A DNA stretch of 23,333 bases, from positions 1 through 23,333 of the forward strand of contig JAFQEB010000112.1 of assembly GCA_017399225.1 (NCBI GenBank), written 5' to 3'. The notes beneath the pieces were generated by a model, which had not been told where the DNA came from, ran no database searches, and saw nothing but the letters and a program-made list of their open reading frames with translations. Both the position numbers and the translations under genes were made by a program. Source of the DNA: Clostridia bacterium (lineage in GTDB: Bacteria > Bacillota_A > Clostridia > Christensenellales > Aristaeellaceae). Below, one piece after another: positions 1-7,450 of the stretch (position 1 is its first letter; the number at the start of each line of letters is the position of its first letter).

Positions 1-181
1 CACCGACGTGACCGGCAACATCAAGCTGCCCGAGGGCACCGAGATGGTTATGCCCGGTGACAACATCGACATGGAGCTGACCCTGATCACCCCCATCGCT
101 ATGGAGCAGGGCCTGCGCTTCGCTATCCGTGAGGGTGGCCGTACTGTCGGTTCCGGCGTTATCGCCAAGGTCATCGAGTAA
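1..181 (+). CDS. tuf: Elongation factor Tu, C-terminal fragment (cut by window edge)
   Basis: The last 59 codons of EF-Tu, read in frame from base 2 to a TAA stop at 179-181. EF-Tu is the GTPase that carries aminoacyl-tRNA to the ribosome. The fragment covers the end of beta-barrel domain 3, with the conserved stretches [20 protein letters not shown] and [21 protein letters not shown] close to the consensus of the family. The GTPase domain and start lie outside the window, so completeness and upstream neighbours (usually fusA and ribosomal protein genes) cannot be judged. A clear intrinsic terminator follows within 50 bp, so this is the last gene of its operon. Confidence 0.97.
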   Translation, partial: TDVTGNIKLPEGTEMVMPGDNIDMELTLITPIAMEQGLRFAIREGGRTVGSGVIAKVIE

Positions 182-229
182 TCGAAGTAGAGCAAGGCAA
201 AGCCAAATGGCTTTTTAGCTCACAAACAG

Positions 230-258
230 GGCGTCCATCGCAAGATGGACGCCTTTTC
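230..258 (+). terminator. Intrinsic terminator after tuf
   Basis: Perfect 10-bp stem (230-239 with 244-253), GCAA tetraloop at 240-243, then TTTTCT. A smaller hairpin (AAAGCC/GGCTTT, 199-214) followed by T residues lies just upstream and may assist. The minus-strand gene ends at 273, so the stem may also serve that side, although the minus-strand U-tract is poorer. Confidence 0.9.
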
Positions 259-272
259 TATACACGCGATAC

Positions 273-1073
273 CTAAATGAAGATCGCCTGACCGATCGTG
301 GAACGATATAATGGCCGCAGCTGCGCACCAGCGCCGAAAGTGAGCTGTGCGACCATATCCTCCAGCGGATCTGTGATCAGCAGTCCGTCGCTGCAGCGCT
401 CCAGGTAACGAATGAGGCCAAAGCCGTCCAGCAGTATATCGGGCTGCGTTTCTCCGGTGGGGAAGTGATACAACCGCTCGGTTACGGCGGCCCACACGCC
501 GGCAGCGTCTGCCTGAACTGCCCCGGGCAGGCCCGGCAGACGTGCGATCTCCGCATAGGCGCCGGTGGCAAGGTCGATCCGGCCCAGCAGGGTATACATG
601 TGCTCATCGCCTGCGCTGCACAGCACATGCGCCGCATCGCCGTCCGCGTGAATGCGCATCGCTACGCCGGGCACGGCGAAGGTGCGCAGGATGTGCAGCT
701 CCGGCAGGCTCAGATGATGCACCTGCCCGTCCGCGCCGCCGCATACCAGCACGGAGCTGCCGCTGAGGCACATGTCCTGCGGGTATATCCCAACACGGGC
801 GGTCACCAGCCAGCCGTCGGGATCGGCGATGGAGAGGCAGTCCGTATCGCTGGAGAGCGCAAGGGCGTAATGCTGCCACAGCATCAGTGCCTCAATATCC
901 CGGTCGCAGGGAATGGTGCGGCTGTGCCACAGCAGGTGGGCGGCATTATCCGCCGCTGCGACAGCACCGTCAGAATGGGCGACGAGATCAGGACTGGCGA
1001 GCGGACAATCCAGCTGCCGCCAAACGCCATCATGCAGGAGAAGCCCCTCCCTGCAGGCAAGAAGTATCCTCAT
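273..1073 (-). CDS. Beta-propeller-like protein of unknown function
   Basis: A 266-residue protein I do not recognise. The start is placed at the ATG at 1071-1073 because AGGAGG lies 7-8 nt upstream; longer in-frame extensions lack a good ribosome binding site. The sequence is rich in short strands separated by turns, with recurring local patterns such as SDTDCLSIADPDGWLV, CGGADGQVHHLSLPEL and GRIDLATGAYAEIARLPG. This resembles WD40, YVTN or PQQ-type beta-propeller blades, though no canonical WD repeat is visible. There is no signal peptide or membrane segment, so it is probably cytoplasmic. It is divergent from the TSCPD/helicase pair and convergent with tuf. The fold is an inference from residue patterning; no catalytic motif is visible. 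Confidence 0.7.
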   Translation of the reverse strand: MRILLACREGLLLHDGVWRQLDCPLASPDLVAHSDGAVAAADNAAHLLWHSRTIPCDRDIEALMLWQHYALALSSDTDCLSIADPDGWLVTARVGIYPQDMCLSGSSVLVCGGADGQVHHLSLPELHILRTFAVPGVAMRIHADGDAAHVLCSAGDEHMYTLLGRIDLATGAYAEIARLPGLPGAVQADAAGVWAAVTERLYHFPTGETQPDILLDGFGLIRYLERCSDGLLITDPLEDMVAQLTFGAGAQLRPLYRSTIGQAIFI

Positions 1074-1104
1074 CGCCGCCACCTCCTGCCTCAATCTATG
1101 TATT

Positions 1105-1133
1105 TTGCAGGAAATCGTTCCGGCTTGCAGGAA
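1105..1133. promoter_or_regulatory. Direct repeat in a divergent intergenic region (possible operator)
   Basis: TTGCAGGAA occurs twice, at 1105-1113 and 1125-1133, with starts exactly 20 bp apart (about two helical turns). A small inverted repeat GGAA-ATCG-TTCC lies between and overlaps the first copy (1110-1121). The site sits in the 118-bp gap between two divergent start codons. I could not pick convincing -35/-10 boxes for either gene, so an operator role is only a suggestion. Confidence 0.3.
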
Positions 1134-1191
1134 TTTTGTCTGAAGATGGAGAAGTAACAAAGGTTAAGTTTTGAATGAAAGGATGACGCAA

Positions 1192-1431
1192 ATGTTTTCT
1201 TATAAGACCAACGGCACCTGCTCCAGCAAGATCGACCTGGAGATCCGGGACGGCGTGATCACCTACTGCAAGTTCACCAACGGCTGCCGCGGCAACACCG
1301 AGGGCCTGGCCCGCATGGTGATCGGCCAGAAGGCTGAGGATGTTGCCCAGCGCCTGGAGGGCGTTGCCTGCCGCGGCAATACCTCCTGCCCTGATCAGCT
1401 GAGCAAGGCCATTCGCGCGTATCATGAGTGA
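1192..1431 (+). CDS. TSCPD domain protein (TIGR03905-like)
   Basis: A 79-residue protein of the small TSCPD family, named for its conserved Thr-Ser-Cys-Pro-Asp signature, seen here as NTSCPDQL near the C-terminus. Other family marks are GTCSSKI near the N-terminus and FTNGCRGN in the middle. The conserved cysteines suggest metal or Fe-S binding; related domains occur at the C-terminus of some class II ribonucleotide reductases, but the function of the free-standing protein is not established. The start is set at 1192 because GAAAGGA (1177-1183) is 8 nt upstream; TTG 1171 and ATG 1183 are in frame but badly spaced. It lies 33 bp upstream of the DEAD-box gene and is probably co-transcribed with it. 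Confidence 0.88.
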   Translation: MFSYKTNGTCSSKIDLEIRDGVITYCKFTNGCRGNTEGLARMVIGQKAEDVAQRLEGVACRGNTSCPDQLSKAIRAYHE

Positions 1432-1464
1432 TTGGGGCTGCTGCCCCGAAAGGAGACCATTCCC

Positions 1465-2643
1465 TTGTCTGAAACCAATACACAGATCACCTTTGAGTCC
1501 ATGGATCTTTCCAGGGAGATCATGCTCGCCATCAAGGATATGGGCTTTGAAAGCCCCTCCACTGTCCAGGCCCGTACCATCCCCCTGATGATGGACGGCG
1601 TGGACATCAACGCCATTGCCCCCACCGGTACCGGCAAGACCTGCGCCTTCGGCATTCCGATGCTGGAATATGTGCAGCTGCAGGATGAGTGCGTGCAGGA
1701 GGTCGTGTTGGCCCCCACCCGCGAGCTGGCCCTGCAGATCGGCGATGAGCTGACGAAGCTGGCCAAGTACATCAAGGGCTGCCGCATCGCCGTGCTCTAC
1801 GGCGGCCAGCCCATCCCAAAGCAGCTGAACGCCCTCAAGCGCAAGCCGCAGATCGTCGTCGCCACCCCCGGCCGACTGCTGGATCACATGAACCGCGGCA
1901 ACATCAGGCTGAACCACGTTCATACCATGGTGCTGGACGAAGCGGACGAAATGCTCAACATGGGCTTCGTCAAGGACGTGACCAGGATCATCGAGGCCAC
2001 CCCGAAGGAGCGCCAGCTGGTGCTCTTCTCCGCCACGATGCACCAGGAGGTCCTCACCATCGCCTGGAAGTACCAGAACGACCCCGTGGAGATCACCGTT
2101 GAGGCGACGAAGGAGGATCGTCCCCAGATCGCCCAGTACGTCATTGCTACCGAGCAGCCCAAAAAGATCGATAACCTGCTCTACCTGCTGGACGCGGACG
2201 TCTACCAGCGCATCATGATCTTCTGCAACACCAAGTTCATGACCGACCGCCTGACCTCCAAGCTCAAGAAGGAGGGCTACTCCGCCGAGTGTCTGCACGG
2301 CGATATCCCGCAGAGTAAGCGCAATGTGGTCATGTCCGACTTCCGTAAAGGCAAGTTCTCCATCCTCGTGGCTACCGACGTTGCTGCCCGCGGCATCGAC
2401 GTGGACGACGTGGAGGCTGTCATCAACTTCGATCTGCCGGAGGAGAATGAGTACTACCTGCACCGCATCGGCCGTACGGGCCGTGCCCACAAGCACGGCG
2501 TCAGCTTCTCCCTGGTGACCTTCCGCGAGTCCGTCCGCATGGATGAGATCCTCAAGTACATGATTGCAAAGCCCCTGCCGCTGCACTTCGAGGAGGATGT
2601 GCTTCGGAATGAGGACGGCACGGCGTTCTTTGATCATATTTAA
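1465..2643 (+). CDS. DEAD-box ATP-dependent RNA helicase
   Basis: A 392-residue two-domain superfamily 2 RNA helicase that uses ATP to unwind or remodel RNA duplexes. Motifs in order: Q motif near residues 11-36, Walker A APTGTGKT (52-59), Ia PTRELALQIG, Ib TPGRLLDH, Walker B DEAD (158-161), SAT motif III, the LHGDIPQ and VATDVAARGID elements of domain 2, and HRIGRTGR motif VI (333-340). It stops soon after the helicase core, so it lacks the C-terminal RNA-binding tail of CshA or DbpA types; it resembles short eIF4A-like cores. The TTG start at 1465 is chosen because AGGAG (1451-1455) is 9 nt upstream; a second in-frame TTG at 1432 has no such site. Likely roles are ribosome assembly, RNA decay or cold adaptation (inference). 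Confidence 0.95.
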   Translation: MSETNTQITFESMDLSREIMLAIKDMGFESPSTVQARTIPLMMDGVDINAIAPTGTGKTCAFGIPMLEYVQLQDECVQEVVLAPTRELALQIGDELTKLAKYIKGCRIAVLYGGQPIPKQLNALKRKPQIVVATPGRLLDHMNRGNIRLNHVHTMVLDEADEMLNMGFVKDVTRIIEATPKERQLVLFSATMHQEVLTIAWKYQNDPVEITVEATKEDRPQIAQYVIATEQPKKIDNLLYLLDADVYQRIMIFCNTKFMTDRLTSKLKKEGYSAECLHGDIPQSKRNVVMSDFRKGKFSILVATDVAARGIDVDDVEAVINFDLPEENEYYLHRIGRTGRAHKHGVSFSLVTFRESVRMDEILKYMIAKPLPLHFEEDVLRNEDGTAFFDHI

Positions 2644-2652
2644 TAAACCTTC

Positions 2653-2680
2653 CGCCGCTGGGAACGTTTTCCCGGCGGCG
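2653..2680 (+). terminator. Hairpin after the helicase gene, weak terminator or processing site
   Basis: A 12-bp stem with one G-U pair (2653-2664 with 2669-2680) and a CGTT loop, 9 bp after the helicase stop. It is followed by TGCGTCTTAT rather than a clean T-run, so termination may be partial and the next gene may be read through. Confidence 0.5.
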
Positions 2681-2708
2681 TGCGTCTTATAGGCAGGAGG
2701 TGAGTACT

Positions 2709-3539
2709 GTGCGGAAACGCAGATGGCGCTGGTGGATAGCAGCGCTGACGGCCCTGGCTGTGCTGGCGGTGATCGCGCTGGATCAGCGGCTGATCGTCAG
2801 AACGTACCGGATCGATGCGCCGGAGGTGACTGCGCCCATCCGCCTGGCGGTGATCACAGATCTCCATGAGTGCGACTACGGCCCGGAGGGCGAACGCCTC
2901 CTTGCTGCAGTTCATGCGCAGGAGCCGGATGCGGTGCTGATGGCAGGGGACATGTTTGCCGACGGCGGCAGCTATGCCTATGGGCTCAGCGTGATGAGGG
3001 CCCTGGCAGAGCGCTATCCAGCCTATTACGTGACGGGTAATCATGAATACTGGACAAATGAGGTTGATCGCATCACGATGCTTGTCGCACAGAGCGGCGT
3101 AAAGGTGCTGGATCGGTCCTGCGCCGTGCTGGAGGTGAGGCGGCAGCGGATCAGCGTGTGTGGCGTGCCTGACCCCTATGCGATGGTGTATTCCGGCGCG
3201 CCTGACACGCAGACGCAGCTTGCCCAAACGATCGCCAAAGCAGAGCCGGGAACCTTCACTCTGCTGATGGCCCATCGCCCGGAACTGATCGAGCTGTATG
3301 CTGCTGCCGGGTTTGATCTGGTGGTCTCCGGCCATGCCCACGGCGGGCAGGTGCGTATCCCGCTGCTGGTCAATGGCCTGTGCGCGCCCAATCAGGGCTG
3401 GCTTCCGCCATATGCAGGTGGCATGTACCGCAGGGAGGGTACCACCATGATCGTCAGCCGGGGGCTTTCCACGCAACGGCAGTACGGTGTTCCCCGCATT
3501 TTCAACCGTCCGGAGCTGGTCGTGATTGAGATCAATTGA
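2709..3539 (+). CDS. Membrane-anchored metallophosphoesterase (YkuE/YaeI type)
   Basis: A 276-residue calcineurin-like phosphoesterase. An N-terminal RKRRWRWW stretch precedes one hydrophobic segment (about residues 8-24), predicting a membrane anchor or uncleaved signal with the catalytic domain outside. The dinuclear metal motifs are all present: DLH (51-53), GD (80-81), GNHE (110-113), the histidine in MAHRPE, and GHAHGGQ. The length and layout match YkuE/YaeI-like proteins, some of which act on lipid-linked phosphates; the substrate here is unknown. The GTG at 2709 is chosen because AGGAGG (2695-2700) is 8 nt upstream; the GTG at 2700 overlaps that site. The gene lies 65 bp after the helicase and may be partly co-transcribed with it. 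Confidence 0.92.
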   Translation: MRKRRWRWWIAALTALAVLAVIALDQRLIVRTYRIDAPEVTAPIRLAVITDLHECDYGPEGERLLAAVHAQEPDAVLMAGDMFADGGSYAYGLSVMRALAERYPAYYVTGNHEYWTNEVDRITMLVAQSGVKVLDRSCAVLEVRRQRISVCGVPDPYAMVYSGAPDTQTQLAQTIAKAEPGTFTLLMAHRPELIELYAAAGFDLVVSGHAHGGQVRIPLLVNGLCAPNQGWLPPYAGGMYRREGTTMIVSRGLSTQRQYGVPRIFNRPELVVIEIN

Positions 3540-3621
3540 GAAAAATCGGGTTGAAGATAAAATAACATTGGAAATTTTAGTGAATTCCCGTACTTTTTGT
3601 GTTTACAGGCCGGTTTGACGC

Positions 3622-3650
3622 TTGCTATTCCAGCAAATATCGGATATAAT
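3622..3650 (+). promoter_or_regulatory. Sigma-A-type promoter for the structured leader
   Basis: -35 TTGCTA (3622-3627), 17-bp spacer, perfect -10 TATAAT (3645-3650), giving a start near 3657. A 5-bp inverted repeat (TTGCT-ATTCC-AGCAA) overlaps the -35 box and could be an operator. The better-looking TTGACG at 3615 is 24 bp from the -10 and is too far away. Confidence 0.75.
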
Positions 3651-3656
3651 AGGCGC

Positions 3657-3947
3657 GGTTGAATCTTCGGGTCTGTGGTTGCAAGCCGATGCCAGTCGCA
3701 GGCAAAGCGGTCCACGTAACCCGGCCAAAGCGCCGGTGAGCATGGTGCGGTTTAGAAGTAAGACCGTCCAGGGGGACTTCGCCCAATCTTAAGACGAGGC
3801 ACATGTTGTGCGTGCTTTTAGGAAATGGAGTCGAAGACCCCTGAGAGGAGTGCGTGAGGGCGCTGAACGCGCAGAGCTACCTCCCAGACGGCGAGTGTGG
3901 GGTCAAAGACCAGGTCAGCCGGAGAGACAGCCTATTCTAATTTTTTC
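3657..3947 (+). ncRNA. Stem-rich structured RNA or long leader upstream of the zinc-ribbon gene
   Basis: A 290-nt stretch between a strong promoter and a 93-codon gene, with no plausible reading frame of its own. Visible local helices include TGCC/GGCA at 3690-3704, CCGGC/GCCGG at 3721-3736, CGGTTT/AGACCG at 3748-3766, GCAC/GTGC near 3799-3811, a long-range GACCCC/GGGGTC pair (3836-3841 with 3899-3904) enclosing GGAG/CTCC and GCGC/GCGC, and CGGC/GCCG near the 3' end. T-rich sequence (3941-3946) follows without a strong terminator stem, so the RNA could be a leader or a processed ncRNA. It does not look like RNase P RNA, tmRNA, SRP RNA or a simple 6S rod. The raiA-motif class of Clostridia is one family worth testing, but I cannot confirm it by eye. 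Confidence 0.55.
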
Positions 3948-3963
3948 AGGGGGTTTCCATACC

Positions 3964-4245
3964 ATGTACGAAGACAAGACGCTGGTTTGCAAAGACTGTG
4001 GCAACGAGTTCGTGTTCTCCGCCGGTGAGCAGGAGTTCTACGCTGAGAAGGGCTTCCAGAACGAGCCCACCCGCTGCCGTAACTGCCGTCAGGCGCGCAA
4101 GGCCAGCCGCCCCGCTGCCGGTGCTCCCCGCGAGATGTTTGACGCCATCTGCGCTGAGTGCGGCCAGCCCACCAAGGTTCCCTTCCAGCCCCGTGAGGAT
4201 CGTCCCGTCTACTGCAGCGAGTGCTTCGCGGCGCGTCGTGGTTAA
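3964..4245 (+). CDS. Small double zinc-ribbon protein
   Basis: A 93-residue, cytoplasmic-looking protein with two treble-clef or ribbon-like modules. The first has C9-x2-C12 and C38-x2-C41 within LVCKDCGNEFVFSAGEQEFY and the conserved EKGFQNEP linker, typical of the probable zinc-ribbon family (zf-trcl). The second has C63-x2-C66 and C84-x2-C87 with PFQPREDRPVYCSECF. A basic, Ala/Pro-rich linker separates them. Such proteins are common in Clostridia and presumably bind zinc and perhaps nucleic acid; a function is not established. The ATG at 3964 has AGGGGG (3948-3953) 10 nt upstream, a spaced and fairly weak site. Longer in-frame upstream starts would run through the structured leader and are rejected. 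The gene is monocistronic, with a terminator 46 bp downstream. Confidence 0.88.
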   Translation: MYEDKTLVCKDCGNEFVFSAGEQEFYAEKGFQNEPTRCRNCRQARKASRPAAGAPREMFDAICAECGQPTKVPFQPREDRPVYCSECFAARRG

Positions 4246-4290
4246 TCGTCTCTGACGTAACCCCCTTCGCTTAAAGGAACTGTTGCAAAG

Positions 4291-4320
4291 ATCCCCTGTC
4301 AGCAATGGCAGGGGATTTTT
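4291..4320 (+). terminator. Intrinsic terminator after the zinc-ribbon gene
   Basis: 10-bp stem with one G-U pair (4291-4300 with 4307-4316), loop AGCAAT, followed directly by TTTT. It closes the unit that starts at the 3622-3650 promoter. Confidence 0.88.
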
Positions 4321-4385
4321 CTTGTCTGTTCGCCTTGCCAGGAGGGAACGCATGTGCTACACTGATCGTGAATGGAGGCGGTCAT

Positions 4386-5429
4386 ATGGATCTGCAGGAA
4401 CTGAAGCTGCGACGGTTACAGGCGCAGTATCTGCTTTCGCCTGGGGAGAACGTCCCGGGCGGCCTGTGCGGGCTGCAGGCGCAGTTCCTGCGCAACGCAG
4501 TCCATGCCCTGCGCATCCGCACGGGCGGCGCGGAAGTCGGCGGCCTGGTCAAGACCTGGACGCTGCGGGGCACGGTACACCTGATCCCGGAGGAGGATCT
4601 GCCCCTGTATCTCCGCCATTGCGGCACGGCAGAGGATGTGTGCCGGACGGGCTGGTATCAGTGGACGGCGGAGCGCGGACAGGCCAATCCGCCCCAGCGG
4701 GAGCAGGCCCTGGCCCGGCAGATGACGGGCGCCATCGCCGCCGGCATTGATACCCGGGAGGCGCTCAGGGATCATTTGCGGGGCCTGGGTATGACGGAGG
4801 GGGAGGAGTCACGCGTCTTCAACGCCTGGGGCGGCATGATCCGCGAGCTGGCGGAGGTCGGCGCGATCGGCTTCCGGGTGGATATGGCGGACGACGCCCA
4901 CCCCGACGAAACCAAGCGCTACCGGCTGTTGAAGCCCTTCACGCCGCTGCCGGAGGATGAGGCCCGGCTGGAGCTGGCCCGGCGTTACCTGACGCACTAC
5001 GGCCCCGTCACGTTGCGGGACGCGGCGTACTTCTTTCACTGGACGCAGGCAGAGGCGAAGGCACTTTTCATCCGCGTCGGCGCGGACACGGTGGTTTGCG
5101 ATGGCAGGGAGTACTGGCGTCTCCCCGGCGCCCTTCCGGAGAAGGAAATGCCGCCGGTGGTGCTGCTGGGGGGCTTTGACCCGCTGATGCTGGGCTACCG
5201 CAAGGAGGATAATCCCTTCCTGCCACCGGAGCACCTGCGGGGCGTCTTCAACCTGGCGGGCATCGTGAATCCTGCGATCCTGCTGCACGGGCGGGTCGCA
5301 GGCAAATGGAAGGAAAGCAAGGGTCGGGCGGAGCTGGCCGCCTTTGAGCCGATCGCAGCCCAGGACAGAAAGCGGATCGAGGCAGAAATGGCCCGCTTGT
5401 ACCGGATCAAAAAGCTGATATGGAAATGA
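4386..5429 (+). CDS. Winged-helix AlkZ/YcaQ-like protein, possible DNA glycosylase
   Basis: A 347-residue member of the HTH_42 (winged-helix DNA-binding) superfamily that includes the AlkZ and YcaQ glycosylases, which remove alkylated or crosslinked bases. The catalytic Gln-x-Gln motif of the family is present as GLQAQ (QAQ at residues 31-33). It is followed by the typical TWTLRGTVHL segment, winged-helix repeats in the middle (YLTHYGPVTLRDAAYFFHW) and the late segments LLGGFDPLMLGYRKEDNPF and VNPAILLHGRVAGKWK. The start at 4386 has GGAGG 7 nt upstream; a longer version from 4305 would begin inside the preceding terminator. Family members in biosynthetic clusters confer self-resistance, but no toxin cluster is visible here, so general DNA repair is the simpler reading. 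Confidence 0.88.
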   Translation: MDLQELKLRRLQAQYLLSPGENVPGGLCGLQAQFLRNAVHALRIRTGGAEVGGLVKTWTLRGTVHLIPEEDLPLYLRHCGTAEDVCRTGWYQWTAERGQANPPQREQALARQMTGAIAAGIDTREALRDHLRGLGMTEGEESRVFNAWGGMIRELAEVGAIGFRVDMADDAHPDETKRYRLLKPFTPLPEDEARLELARRYLTHYGPVTLRDAAYFFHWTQAEAKALFIRVGADTVVCDGREYWRLPGALPEKEMPPVVLLGGFDPLMLGYRKEDNPFLPPEHLRGVFNLAGIVNPAILLHGRVAGKWKESKGRAELAAFEPIAAQDRKRIEAEMARLYRIKKLIWK

Positions 5430-5434
5430 GAAAA

Positions 5435-5472
5435 GGCAGCGCCTGCGAAGAATGCAGGCGCTGCCGATTTTT
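5435..5472. terminator. Bidirectional terminator between convergent genes
   Basis: Perfect 12-bp stem (5435-5446 with 5454-5465), 7-nt loop, then GATTTTT on the plus strand and TTTTCTCATTT on the minus strand. It serves both the AlkZ-like gene and the minus-strand anti-sigma gene. Confidence 0.93.
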
Positions 5473-5488
5473 GGTGTACATATGCTGG

Positions 5489-7450
5489 TCAGGGAATGCG
5501 GAGCGTCAGCGTGCTCGCTGGCTCCGTACCATTCTCCCAGCCGATCTCAACATGCAGTGTGTCGGGAAGTGCTGTGGCAGAATCAAAGCGCAGAGCGGCA
5601 ACGTAGTAGGCCCTGCTCTCATCGAATTCGTAGGGAAAGAGTGGGCGAGGATCTTCGTTCAGCGCATCACCGTCGAACCAAATGAAGCTGCCTGCAGCGA
5701 TTTCCTGATTTGCCGAATCAAGCAGGCGCAGCACGGGCAGTTCGGGGGTGCCGTACATCTGGTCGTGGAAGAGTCGGGCGATGCTCCCGGGGGAGTAGTC
5801 TTCCATGATGATGCCGATATAGCGGTTGCGGCTCGTGCTGAGCATGGAGGCACGGCAGCGAGGGCTGTCGCCTGGCTGGTTGATGATGGGCAGTTCGCTG
5901 TAGTGTTGCAGCACGCTGACGGGGAGGTTGAATTGGAATGACTCCATGCTGGCCGTCCAGCTGTGCTCGTTGGTGAGGGTAAGGATAATGGGCAGATACA
6001 GTGACCTGTCGCTGCTAAAACGCGCTTCTGCATCATGATAATGAATGCGGGCAAGAATGTCGCCGTTCGCTTCCTGCTTCAGGGCGATCGTTGTCGGATC
6101 TGGCTCCAAACGGTCGGCCTTATCATAGTTCAGCGAAACGACCCAGGTAGAATCGCTGGGCGTACCGTCCTCATTGGGTTTGAGGGCCAGCTTCATGCTG
6201 CTTTCGGCAGGGAAGATGCGGAGCGTCACTTCGCCGGTGAAGCCGTCAAACCAGCTGTCCTCCATCAGGACGATGGTCGTCGGGTCCTTGGACAGGTCGT
6301 TGATGATGTCGGCATAGCTGATCTCCCGGCTGGAAACGGCGGGGTTGGCCAGTGTGAAGATCAGCTCGGCATAGTGTACGCTGCTGGTATTGTCGTGCAG
6401 CTCTGCCGCCTGGGAATGGACGGACACCATGGCGTAGAGGGTCACGGCGGCGCCGGATTCCGGCAGCGTGCCGCGGATGGTGCAGCGCAGCGCCTCTCCC
6501 TGGGGCCTGGCCTCCACGGGCAGCTCGGCGATGGGCGGCTGGCGGTGTTCCTCCATTTTCAGGGCTTCCTCCCTGCTGGCGCAGGCGTAGGCCCTGACTG
6601 TCTCCATGTGGGCGATCAGTGCAGCCTTGTCCTCCTGCGCGTCTCCCAGGGTGTACCAGGGCTTGGTGGGTTTCAGGTCGATGACGACCTCTGCCTGGCT
6701 GCCGTCATATGCGGCGGAAACCAGTGTCGCAGTGATCATCTCGTCCTCCAGCAGGATCTCCTCCTGCTGCGTGCGCGACTGCCGGATTGGGAAGCTGATC
6801 TCCTCCGTCAGCTCCGTATCTCCCGCGGGCGGCAGGTAGTTGATCCAGCAGCGCATTTCCGCTACGGTGACGCTCGTGTCATCCATGACGCCTGCGACCC
6901 GGAAGGACGCCGCGTCGCTCGTCATGCTCAGCACATCCACCGGGGCGTTGAGCGACCCCAAAACCAGCATGACGCCGTCAGGCATCGTGGTGCGTCCGGC
7001 TGCAGCGAGGGTCACGGGGATGGGCGTTCGGCTGGGATCGCCGGGCGGGGTGTGACCTTCAAGGAGCAGCATGTGCTTTTCCGGCTCCTTCAAGCGGATC
7101 GTGCCGGTGAAGGCAGCATCCTGGCCCACCCACTGAGCCGTGTCGATGGTCAGCGTATAGTATTCGTTCTCATAGCGGGCCGCAGGGGTGGCGCTGAAGC
7201 CGGCGGGCTCGTTTTCGGTCGAGGGGATGATCAAGTCAGGCTGCTGGCGGCTGGTGACAGCCAGCGCAGTGCCTGCAAGCAGGATCAGCATCGCTGCTGC
7301 AAGCGCCAGCAGGGCGCTGCCGCGTTTGACGTGCTTCACGTTGGTGGCCTCCTTTTCACGGATCTGCCGGAAAATGGCCGCCTGCTCAGCTTCGCCCAGG
7401 CACATGCCGCTCAGCCGCTCGTCCAGCGACTGTCTCAGCTTCTCATTCAT
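5489..7450 (-). CDS. Membrane-bound anti-sigma factor, pair 1
   Basis: A 653-residue protein with a short cytoplasmic N-terminus (residues 1-43, starting MNEKLRQSLDERLSG), one transmembrane helix (about 45-65) and a large extracellular part. The N-terminus is similar in length and sequence to that of the pair-2 anti-sigma factor, consistent with a sigma-binding domain. The outer region seems to hold several beta-rich domains (for example around AARYENEYYTLTIDTAQWVG and the EISYADIINDLSKDPTTIVL segment) and has no recognisable enzyme motif. The start codon overlaps the sigma gene stop by 8 bases (ATGAATGA), so the two are translationally coupled. By analogy with ECF partner proteins it should hold the sigma factor at the membrane until an outside signal arrives. 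The signal is unknown. Confidence 0.85.
   Translation of the reverse strand: MNEKLRQSLDERLSGMCLGEAEQAAIFRQIREKEATNVKHVKRGSALLALAAAMLILLAGTALAVTSRQQPDLIIPSTENEPAGFSATPAARYENEYYTLTIDTAQWVGQDAAFTGTIRLKEPEKHMLLLEGHTPPGDPSRTPIPVTLAAAGRTTMPDGVMLVLGSLNAPVDVLSMTSDAASFRVAGVMDDTSVTVAEMRCWINYLPPAGDTELTEEISFPIRQSRTQQEEILLEDEMITATLVSAAYDGSQAEVVIDLKPTKPWYTLGDAQEDKAALIAHMETVRAYACASREEALKMEEHRQPPIAELPVEARPQGEALRCTIRGTLPESGAAVTLYAMVSVHSQAAELHDNTSSVHYAELIFTLANPAVSSREISYADIINDLSKDPTTIVLMEDSWFDGFTGEVTLRIFPAESSMKLALKPNEDGTPSDSTWVVSLNYDKADRLEPDPTTIALKQEANGDILARIHYHDAEARFSSDRSLYLPIILTLTNEHSWTASMESFQFNLPVSVLQHYSELPIINQPGDSPRCRASMLSTSRNRYIGIIMEDYSPGSIARLFHDQMYGTPELPVLRLLDSANQEIAAGSFIWFDGDALNEDPRPLFPYEFDESRAYYVAALRFDSATALPDTLHVEIGWENGTEPASTLTLRIP

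Noticed and set aside
3657..3947. RNase P RNA, tmRNA or SRP RNA
   Set aside because: None of the conserved core sequences of these RNAs is present (for example the GAGGAAAGTCC block of RNase P or the GGTTCGATTCC T-arm of tmRNA).
3808..3963. N-terminal extension of the zinc-ribbon gene
   Set aside because: The extra codons read through the stem-rich leader, have an Arg-rich composition unlike the rest, and a usable start with a ribosome binding site exists at 3964.
4305..4385. Longer start for the AlkZ-like gene
   Set aside because: It would begin inside the loop and stem of an intrinsic terminator; GGAGG 7 nt before 4386 fits better.
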